In this document: positions 49,861 through 61,800 of the stretch, in pieces
How positions within the stretch are numbered: the stretch's first letter is position 1
Layout: every line of letters starts with the position of its first letter
From: Labyrinthula sp. Ha
Lineage: Eukaryota > Sar > Bigyra > Labyrinthulida > Labyrinthulaceae
Direction: 5' to 3'
DNA length: 64,000 nt
Assembly: GCA_015227615.1 (NCBI GenBank)
Contig: JAALGZ010000014.1
Coordinates: 1,201,573-1,265,572 of the forward strand
The notes under the pieces: model-generated
Told to the model about the DNA's origin: nothing
Database searches by the model: none
What the model saw: the letters and a program-made list of their open reading frames with translations, nothing else
Made by a program: the position numbers and the translations under genes

Positions 49861-52800
49861 TGAATCGAACACGAATATTTTATGAAAAAATATTTTATGT
49901 TAATTTTATGGATACTAAAAGTAATTTAAAGTGAATTGGAAAAGAATTTGGCTAAGTTTTTACAGTGAAATCAAATTTTTTAGTGGCATCTGCACAAATG
50001 TCATTCTATTGGGAAAAGGATCACTTTTATGCAGAAATTAGCTATACAAGGGCACCTTATGGAAATCAAAGTATGAAACTTGCTACAGATGTGATATTTT
50101 ATGGTAAAATGGCTATATGAAATGATTTTTGTCGAAAACAGGTATTGACGAATAAATCTTTGCCTAATTTGTTACTAAAATTTTAAACTAGGTACTTTGT
50201 GCAACTGAAATAGCTGAATCGAACACGAATATTTTTTGAAAAAATATTTTATGCTGATTTTATGGATACTAAAAGTAATTTTAGGTGGCTTGGAAAGGAA
50301 TTTGGTGAAGTTTTTATAGTGGAAGCAAATTTTTTGGTGGCATCTGCACAAATGTCATTCTATTGGGAAAAGGATCACTTTTATGCAGAAATTAGCTATA
50401 CAAGGGCACCTTATGGAAATCAAAGTATGAAACTTGCTACAGATGTGATATTTTATGGTAAAATGGCTATATGAAATGATTTTTGTCGAAAACAGGTATT
50501 GACGAATAAATCTTTGCCTAATTTGTTACTAAAATTTTGAACTAGGTACTTTGTGCAACTGAAATAGCTGAATCGAACACGAATATTTTTTTGAAAAAAT
50601 ATTTTATGTTAATTTTATGGATACTAAAAGTAATTTAAAGTGAATTGGAAAAAAATTTGGTGAAGTTTTTATAGTGAAATCAAATTTTTTGGTGGCATCT
50701 GCACAAATGTCATTCTATTGGGAAAAGGATCACTTTTATGCAGAAATTAGCTGTACAAGGGCACCATATGGAAATCAAAGTATGAAACTTGCTACAGATG
50801 TGATACTTTATGGTAAAATGGCTATATGAAACGATTTTTTCTTAAAAATAAGTATTAACGAATAAATCTTTGCCTAATTTGTTACTAAAATTTTGAACTA
50901 CGTACTTTGTGCAACTGAAATAGCTGAATCGAACACGAATATTTTTTTGAAAAAATATTTTATGTTAATTTTATGGATACTAAAAGTAATTTAAAGTGAA
51001 TTGGAAAAGAACTTGGTGAAGTTTTTATAGTGAAATCAAATTTTTTGGTGGCATCTGCACAAATGTCATTCTATTGGGAAAAGGATCACTATTATGCAGA
51101 AATTAGCTGTACAAGGGCACCATATGGAAATCAAAGTATGAAACTTTCTACAGATGTGATACTTTATTTTAAAATGGCTATATGAAACGATTTTTTCTTA
51201 AAAATAAGTATTAACGAATAAATCTTTGCCTAATTTGTTACTAAAATTTTGAACTACGTACTTTGTGCAACTGAAATAGCTGAATCGAACACGAATATTT
51301 TTTGAAAAAATATTTTATGCTGATTTTATGTATACTAAAAGTAATTTTAGGTGGCTTGGAAAAGAATTTGGCTAAGTTTTTACAGTGAAATCAAATTTTT
51401 TAGTGGCATCTGCACAAATGTCATTCTATTGGGAAAAGGATCACTTTTATGCAGAAATTAGCTGTACAAGGGCACCATATGGATACCAAAGTATGAAACT
51501 TGCTAAACATATGATATTTTATGGTAAAATGGCTATATGAAACGATTTTAGTCGAAAACAGGTATTAACGAATAAATCTTTGCCTAATTTGTTACTAAAA
51601 TTTTAAACTAGGTACTTTGTGCAAGTGAAATAGCTGAATCGAACACGAATATTTTTTTGAAAAAATATTTTATGCTGATTTTATGGATACTAAAAGTAAT
51701 TTGAGGTGGCTTGGAAAAGAATTTGGCTAAGTTTTTACAGTGAAATCAAATTTTTTAGTGGCATCTGCACAAATGTCATTCTATTGGGAAAAGGATCACT
51801 TTTATGCAGAAATTAGCTGTACAAGGGCACCATATGGATACCAAAGTATGAAACTTGCTAAACATATGATATTTTATGGTAAAATGGCTATATGAAACGA
51901 TTTTAGTCGAAAACAGGTATTAACGAATAAATCTTTGCCTAATTTGTTACTAAAATTTTAAACTAGGTACTTTGTGCAACTGAAATACCTGAATCGAACA
52001 CGAATATTTTTTTGAAAAAATATTTTATGTTAATTTTATGTATACTAAAAGTAATTTAAAGTGAATTGGAAAAGAACTTGGCTAAGTTTTTACAGTGAAA
52101 TCAAATTTTTTAGTGGCATCTGCACAAATGTCATTCTATTGGGAAAAGGATCACTTTTATGCAGAAATTAGCTATACAAGGGCACCATATGGAAATCAAA
52201 GTATGAAACTTGCTACAGATATGATACTTTATTTTAAAATGGCTATATGAAATGATTTTTTCTTAAAAATAAGTATTAACGAATAAATCTTTGTCTAATT
52301 TGTTACTAAAATTTTAAACTAGGTACTTTGTGCAACTGAAATACCTGAATCGAACACGAATATTTTTTTGAAAAAATATTTTATGCTGATTTTATGGATA
52401 CTAAAAGTAATTTGAGGTGGCTTGGAAAAGAATTTGGCTAAGTTTTTACAGTGAAATCAAATTTTTTAGTGGCATCTGCACAAATGTCATTCTATTGGGA
52501 AAAGGATCACTTTTATGCAGAAATTAGCTGTACAAGGGCACCATATGGATACCAAAGTATGAAACTTGCTAAACATATGATATTTTATGGTAAAATGGCT
52601 ATATGAAACTATTTTAGTCGAAAACAGGTATTAACGAATAAATCTTTGCCTAATTTGTTACTAAAATTTTGAACTAGGTACTTTGTGCAACTGAAATAGC
52701 TGAATCGAACACGAATATTTTTTTGAAAAAATATTTTATGCTGATTTTATGGATACTAAAAGTAATTTGAGGTGGCTTGGAAAAGAATTTGGCTAAGTTT

Positions 52801-55800
52801 TTATGGTGAAATCTAATTTTTTAGTGGCATCTGCACAAATGTCATTCTATTGGGAAAAGGATCACTTTTATGCAGAAATTAGCTATACAAGGGCACCATA
52901 TGGAAATCAAAGTATGAAACTTGCTACAGATGTGATATTTTATTTTAATATGGTTATATGAAATAATCTTTTCTTTAAATTAGGTATTAACGAATAAATC
53001 TTTGTCTAATTTGTTACTAAAATTTTAAACTACGTACTTTGTGCAACTGAAATAGCTCAATCGAACACGAATATTTTATGAAAAAATATTTTATGCTGAT
53101 TTTATGGATACTAAAAGTAAGTTAAAGTGAATTGGAAAAGAAATTGGCTAAGTTTTTATGGTGAAATCTAATTTTTTAGTGGCATCTGCACAAATGTCAT
53201 TCTATTGGGAAAAGGATCACTTTTATGCAGAAATTAGCTGTACAAGGGCACCATATGGATACCAAAGTATGAAACTTGCTAAACATATGATATTTTATGG
53301 TAAAATGGCTATATGAAACGATTTTAGTCGAAAACAGGTATTAACAAATAAATCTTTGCCTAATTTGTTACTAAAATTTTAAACTAGGTACTTTGTGCAA
53401 CTGAAATACCTGAATCGAACACGAATATTTTTTTGAAAAAATATTTTATGTTAATTTTATGGATACTAAAAGTAATTTAAAGTGAATTGGAAAAGAATTT
53501 GGCTAAGTTTTTACAGTGAAATCAAATTTTTTAGTGGCATCTGCACAAATGTCATTCTATTGGGAAAAGGATCACTTTTATGCAGAAATTAGCTGTACAA
53601 GGGCACCATATGGATATCAAAGTATGAAACTTGCTAAACATATGATATTTTATGGTAAAATGACTATATGAAATGATTTTTGTCGAAAACAGGTATTAAC
53701 GAATAAATCTTTGCCTAATTTGTTACTAAAATTTTAAACTAGGTACTTTGTGCAAGTGAAATAGCTGAATCGAACACGAATATTTTTTGAAAAAATATTT
53801 TATGCTGATTTTATGGATACTAAAAGTAATTTGAGGTGGCTTCGAAAAGAATTTGGCTAAGTTTTTACAGTGAAATCAAATTTTTTAGTGGCATCTGCAC
53901 AAATGTCATTCTATTGGGAAAAGGATCACTTTTATGCAGAAATTAGCTGTACAAGGGCACCATATGGATATCAAAGTATGAAACTTGCTAAACATATGAT
54001 ATTTTATGGTAAAATGACTATATGAAATGATTTTTGTCGAAAACAGGTATTAACGAATAAATCTTTGCCTAATTTGTTACTAAAATTTTAAACTAGGTAC
54101 TTTGTGCAACTGAAATAGCTGAATCGAACACGAATATTTTTTTGAAAAAATATTTTATGTTAATTTTATGGATACTAAAAGTAATTTAAAGTGAATTGGA
54201 AAAGAGCTTGGTGAAGTTTTTATAGTGAAATCAAATTTTTTGGTGGCATCTGCACAAATGTCATTCTATTGGGAAAAGGATCACTTTTATGCAGAAATTA
54301 GCTGTACAAGGGCACCATATGGATACCAAAGTATGAAACTTGCTAAACATATGATATTTTATGGTAAAATGGCTATATGAAACGATTTTAGTCGAAAACA
54401 GGTATTAACGAATAAATCTTTGCCTAATTTGTTACTAAAATTTTAAACTAGGTACTTTGTGCAACTGAAATACCTGAATCGAACACGAATATTTTTTTGA
54501 AAAAATATTTTATGTTAATTTTATGGATACTAAAAGTAATTTAAAGTGAATTGGAAAAGAACTTGGTGAAGTTTTTATAGTGAAATCAAATTTTTTGGTG
54601 GCATCTGCACAAATGTCATTCTATTGGGAAAAGGATCACTTTTATGCAGAAATTAGCTGTACAAGGGCACCATATGGATATCAAAGTATGAAACTTGCTA
54701 CAGATATGATACTTTATTTTAAAATGGCTATATGAAATGATTTTTTCTTAAAAATAAGTATTAACGAATAAATCTTTGCCTAATTTGTTACTAAAATTTT
54801 AAACTAGGTACTTTGTGCAACTGAAATAGCTGAATCGAACACCAATATTTTATGAAAAAATATTTTATGCTGATTTTATGGATACTAAAAGTAATTTGAG
54901 GTGGCTTGGAAAAGAATTTGGCTAAGTTTTTACAGCGAAATCAAATTTTTTAGTGGCATCTGCACAAGTTCATTCTATTGGGAAAAGGATCACTTTTATG
55001 CAGAAATTAGCTGTACAAGGGCACCATATGGATATCAAAGTATGAAACTTGCTACAGATATGATACTTTATTTTAAAATGGCTATATGAAATGATTTTTT
55101 CTTAAAAATAAGTATTAACGAATAAATCTTTGCCTAATTTGTTACTAAAATTTTAAACTAGGTACTTTGTGCAACTGAAATAGCTGAATCGAACACCAAT
55201 ATTTTATGAAAAAATATTTTATGTTGATTTTATAGTCACTAAAAGTAATTTAAAGTGAATTGGAAAAAAATTTGGTGAAGTTTTTATAGTGAAATCAAAT
55301 TTTTTAGTGGCATCTGCACAAATGTCATTCTATTGGGAAAAGGATCACTTTTATACAGAAATTAGCTGTACAAGGGCACCATATGGATACCAAAGTATGA
55401 AACTTGCTAAACATATTATATTTTATGGTAAAATGGCTATATGAAATGATTTTTGTCGAAAACAGGTATTAACGAATAAATCTTTGCCTAATTTGTTACT
55501 AAAATTTTAAACTAGGTACTTTGTGCAACTGAAATAGCTGAATCGAACACGAATATTTTTTTGAAAAAATATTTTATGCTGATTTTATGGATACTAAAAG
55601 TAATTTAAAGTGAATTGGAAAAGAATTTGGCTAAGTTTTTATGGTGAAATCTAATTTTTTAGTGGCATCTGCACAAATGTCATTCTATTGGGAAAAGGAT
55701 CACTTTTATGCAGAAATTAGCTATACAAGGGCACCATATGGAAATCAAAGTATGAAACTTGCTAAACATATGATATTTTATGGTAAAATGACTATATGAA

Positions 55801-58800
55801 ATAATCTTTTCTTTAAATTAGGTATTAACGAATAAATCTTTGTCTAATTTGTTACTAAAATTTTAAACTAGGTACTTTGTGCAACTGAAATACCTGAATC
55901 GAACACGAATATTTTTTTGAAAAAATATTTTATGCTGATTTTATGGATACTAAAAGTAATTTGAGGTGGCTTGGAAAAGAATTTGGCTAAGTTTTTATGG
56001 TGAAATCAAATTTTTTAGTGGCATCTGTATAAATGTCATTCTATTGGGAAAAGGATCACTTTTATGCAGAAATTAGCTATACAAGGGCACCATATGGAAA
56101 TCAAAGTATGAAACTTGCTAAACATATGATATTTTATGGTAAAATGACTATATGAAATAATCTTTTCTTTAAATTAGGTATTAACGAATAAATCTTTGTC
56201 TAATTTGTTACTAAAATTTTAAACTAGGTACTTTGTGCAACTGAAATAGCTGAATCGAACACCAATATTTTATGAAAAAATATTTTATGCTGATTTTATG
56301 GATACTAAAAGTAATTTGAGGTGGCTTGGAAAAGAATTTGGCTAAGTTTTTACAGCGAAATCAAATTTTTTAGTGGCATCTGCACAAGTTCATTCTATTG
56401 GGAAAAGGATCACTTTTATGCAGAAATTAGCTGTACAAGGGCACCATATGGATATCAAAGTATGAAACTTGCTAAACATATGATACTTTATTTTAAAATG
56501 GCTATATGAAATGATTTTTTCTTAAAAATAAGTATTAACGAATAAATCTTTGCCTAATTTGTTACTAAAATTTTAAACTACGTACTTTGTGCAACTGAAA
56601 TAGCTGAATCGAACACGAATATTTTTTTGAAAAAATATTTTATGTTAATTTTATGGATACTAAAAGTAATTTAAAGTGAATTGGAAAAGAATTTGGCTAA
56701 GTTTTTACAGTGAAATCAAATTTTTTAGTGGCATCTGCACAAATGTCATTCTATTGGGAAAAGGATCACTTTTATGCAGAAATTAGCTGTACAAGGGCAC
56801 CATATGGATATCAAAGTATGAAACTTGCTACAGATATGATACTTTATTTTAAAATGGCTATATGAAATGATTTTTTCTTAAAAATAAGTATTAACGAATA
56901 AATCTTTGCCTAATTTGTTACTAAAATTTTAAACTAGGTACTTTGTGCAACTGAAATAGCTGAATCGAACACCAATATTTTATGAAAAAATATTTTATGC
57001 TGATTTTATGGATACTAAAAGTAATTTGAGGTGGCTTGGAAAAGAATTTGGCTAAGTTTTTATAGTGAAATCAAATTTTTTAGTGGCATCTGCACAAGTT
57101 CATTCTATTGGGAAAAGGATCACTTTTATGCAGAAATTAGCTATACAAGGGCACCATATGGAAATCAAAGTATGAAACTTGCTAAACATATGATATTTTA
57201 TGGTAAAATGACTATATGAAATAATCTTTTCTTTAAATTAGGTATTAACGAATAAATCTTTGTCTAATTTGTTACTAAAATTTTAAACTAGGTACTTTGT
57301 GCAACTGAAATAGCTGAATCGAACACGAATATTTTTTTGAAAAAGTATTTTATGTTAATTTTATGGATACTAAAAGTAATTTAAAGTGAATTGGAAAAGA
57401 ACTTGGCTAAGTTTTTACAGTGAAATCAAATTTTTTAGTGGCATCTGAACAAATGTCATTCTATTGGGAAAAGGATCACTTTTATGCAGAAATTAGCTAT
57501 ACAAGGGCACCATATGGAAATCAAAGTATGAAACTTGCTACAGATATGATACTTTATTTTAAAATGGCTATATGAAATGATTTTTTCTTAAAAATAAGTA
57601 TTAACGAATAAATCTTTGTCTAATTTGTTACTAAAATTTTAAACTAGGTACTTTGTGCAACTGAAATACCTGAATCGAACACGAATATTTTTTTGAAAAA
57701 ATATTTTATGCTGATTTTATGGATACTAAAAGTAATTTGAGGTGGCTTGGAAAAGAATTTGGCTAAGTTTTTATAGTGAAATCAAATTTTTTGGTGGCAT
57801 CTGCACAAATGTCATTCTATTGGGAAAAGGATCACTTTTATGCAGAAATTAGCTGTACAAGGGCACCATATGGAAATCAAAGTATGAAACTTGCTACAGA
57901 TGTGATACTTTATGGTAAAATGGCTATATGAAACGATTTTTTCTTAAAAATAAGTATTAACGAATAAATCTTTGCCTAATTTGTTACTAAAATTTTGAAC
58001 TACGTACTTTGTGCAACTGAAATAGCTGAATCGAACACGAATATTTTTTTGAAAAAGTATTTTATGTTAATTTTATGGATACTAAAAGTAATTTAAAGTG
58101 AATTGGAAAAGAACTTGGCTAAGTTTTTACAGTGAAATCAAATTTTTTAGTGGCATCTGAACAAATGTCATTCTATTGGGAAAAGGATCACTTTTATGCA
58201 GAAATTAGCTATACAAGGGCACCATATGGAAATCAAAGTATGAAACTTGCTACAGATATGATACTTTATTTTAAAATGGCTATATGAAATGATTTTTTCT
58301 TAAAAATAAGTATTAACGAATAAATCTTTGTCTAATTTGTTACTAAAATTTTAAACTAGGTACTTTGTGCAACTGAAATACCTGAATCGAACACGAATAT
58401 TTTTTTGAAAAAATATTTTATGCTGATTTTATGGATACTAAAAGTAATTTGAGGTGGCTTGGAAAAGAATTTGGCTAAGTTTTTACAGTGAAATCAAATT
58501 TTTTAGTGGCATCTGCACAAATGTCATTCTATTGGGAAAAGGATCACTTTTATGCAGAAATTAGCTGTACAAGGGCACCATATGGATATCAAAGTATGAA
58601 ACTTGCTACAGATATGATACTTTATTTTAAAATGGCTATATGAAATGATTTTTTCTTAAAAATAAGTATTAACGAATAAATATTTGTCTAATTTGTTACT
58701 AAAATTTTAAACTAGGTACTTTGTGCAACTGAAATACCTGAATCGAACACGAATATTTTTTTGAAAAAATATTTTATGCTGATTTTATGTATACTAAAAG

Positions 58801-61800
58801 TAATTTTAGGTGGCTTGGAAAAGAATTTGGCTAAGTTTTTACAGTGAAATCAAATTTTTTAGTGGCATCTGCACAAATGTCATTCTATTGGGAAAAGGAT
58901 CACTTTTATGCAGAAATTAGCTGTACAAGGGCACCATATGGATACCAAAGTATGAAACTTGCTAAACATATGATATTTTATGGTAAAATGACTATATGAA
59001 ACGATTTTAGTCGAAAACAGGTATTAACGAATAAATCTTTGCCTAATTTGTTACTAAAATTTTAAACTAGGTACTTTGTGCAACTGAAATAGCTGAATCG
59101 AACACCAATATTTTATGAAAAAATATTTTATGCTGATTTTATGGATACTAAAAGTAATTTGAGGTGGCTTGGAAAAGAATTTGGCTAAGTTTTTACAGCG
59201 AAATTAAATTTTTTAGTGGCATCTGCACAAGTTCATTCTATTGGGAAAAGGATCACTTTTATGCAGAAATTAGCTATACAAGGGCACCATATGGATATCA
59301 AAGTATGAAACTTGCTAAACATATGATATTTTATGGTAAAATGACTATATGAAATAATCTTTTCTTTAAATTAGGTATTAACGAATAAATCTTTGTCTAA
59401 TTTGTTACTAAAATTTTAAACTAGGTACTTTGTGCAACTGAAATAGCTGAATCGAACACGAATATTTTTTTGAAAAAATATTTTATGTTAATTTTATGGA
59501 TACTAAAAGTAATTTAAAGTGAATTGGAAAAGAACTTGGTGAAGTTTTTATAGTGAAATCAAATTTTTTGGTGGCATCTGCACAAATGTCATTCTATTGG
59601 GAAAAGGATCACTTTTATGCAGAAATTAGCTGTACAAGGGCACCATATGGAAATCAAAGTATGAAACTTGCTACAGATATGATACTTTATTTTAAAATGG
59701 CTATATGAAATGATTTTTTCTTAAAAATAATTATTAACGAATAAATCTTTGCCTAATTTGTTACTAAAATTTTGAACTACGTACTTTGTGCAACTGAAAT
59801 AGCTGAATCGAACACGAATATTTTTTTGAAAAAGTATTTTATGTTAATTTTATGGATACTAAAAGTAATTTAAAGTGAATTGGAAAAGAACTTGGCTAAG
59901 TTTTTACAGTGAAATCAAATTTTTTAGTGGCATCTGCACAAATGTCATTCTATTGGGAAAAGGATCACTTTTATGCAGAAATTAGCTATACAAGGGCACC
60001 ATATGGAAATCAAAGTATGAAACTTGCTACAGATATGATACTTTATTTTAAAATGGCTATATGAAATGATTTTTTCTTAAAAATAAGTATTAACGAATAA
60101 ATCTTTGTCTAATTTGTTACTAAAATTTTAAACTAGGTACTTTGTGCAACTGAAATACCTGAATCGAACACGAATATTTTTTTGAAAAAATATTTTATGC
60201 TGATTTTATGGATACTAAAAGTAATTTGAGGTGGCTTGGAAAAGAATTTGGCTAAGTTTTTATAGTGAAATCAAATTTTTTAGTGGCATCTGCACAAGTT
60301 CATTCTATTGGGAAAAGGATCACTTTTATGCAGAAATTAGCTATACAAGGGCACCATATGGAAATCAAAGTATGAAACTTGCTAAACATATGATATTTTA
60401 TGGTAAAATGACTATATGAAATAATCTTTTCTTTAAATTAGGTATTAACGAATAAATCTTTGTCTAATTTGTTACTAAAATTTTAAACTAGGTACTTTGT
60501 GCAACTGAAATAGCTGAATCGAACACGAATATTTTTTTGAAAAAGTATTTTATGTTAATTTTATGGATACTAAAAGTAATTTAAAGTGAATTGGAAAAGA
60601 ACTTGGCTAAGTTTTTACAGTGAAATCAAATTTTTTAGTGGCATCTGAACAAATGTCATTCTATTGGGAAAAGGATCACTTTTATGCAGAAATTAGCTAT
60701 ACAAGGGCACCATATGGAAATCAAAGTATGAAACTTGCTACAGATATGATACTTTATTTTAAAATGGCTATATGAAATGATTTTTTCTTAAAAATAAGTA
60801 TTAACGAATAAATCTTTGTCTAATTTGTTACTAAAATTTTAAACTAGGTACTTTGTGCAACTGAAATACCTGAATCGAACACGAATATTTTTTTGAAAAA
60901 ATATTTTATGCTGATTTTATGGATACTAAAAGTAATTTGAGGTGGCTTGGAAAAGAATTTGGCTAAGTTTTTACAGTGAAATCAAATTTTTTAGTGGCAT
61001 CTGCACAAATGTCATTCTATTGGGAAAAGGATCACTTTTATGCAGAAATTAGCTGTACAAGGGCACCATATGGAAATCAAAGTATGAAACTTGCTACAGA
61101 TATGATACTTTATTTTAAAATGGCTATATGAAATGATTTTTTCTTAAAAATAAGTATTAACGAATAAATCTTTGTCTAATTTGTTACTAAAATTTTAAAC
61201 TAGGTACTTTGTGCAACTGAAATACCTGAATCGAACACGAATATTTTTTTGAAAAAATATTTTATGCTGATTTTATGGATACTAAAAGTAATTTGAGGTG
61301 GCTTGGAAAAGAATTTGGCTAAGTTTTTACAGTGAAATCAAATTTTTTAGTGGCATCTGCACAAATGTCATTCTATTGGGAAAAGGATCACTTTTATGCA
61401 GAAATTAGCTATACAAGGGCACCATATGGAAATCAAAGTATGAAACTTGCTACAGATATGATACTTTATTTTAAAATGGCTATATGAAATGATTTTTTCT
61501 TAAAAATAAGTATTAACGAATAAATCTTTGTCTAATTTGTTACTAAAATTTTAAACTAGGTACTTTGTGCAACTGAAATACCTGAATCGAACACGAATAT
61601 TTTTTTGAAAAAATATTTTATGCTGATTTTATGGATACTAAAAGTAATTTGAGGTGGCTTGGAAAAGAATTTGGCTAAGTTTTTACAGTGAAATCAAATT
61701 TTTTAGTGGCATCTGCACAAGTTCATTCTATTGGGAAAAGGATCACTTTTATGCAGAAATTAGCTATACAAGGGCACCATATGGAAATCAAAGTATGAAA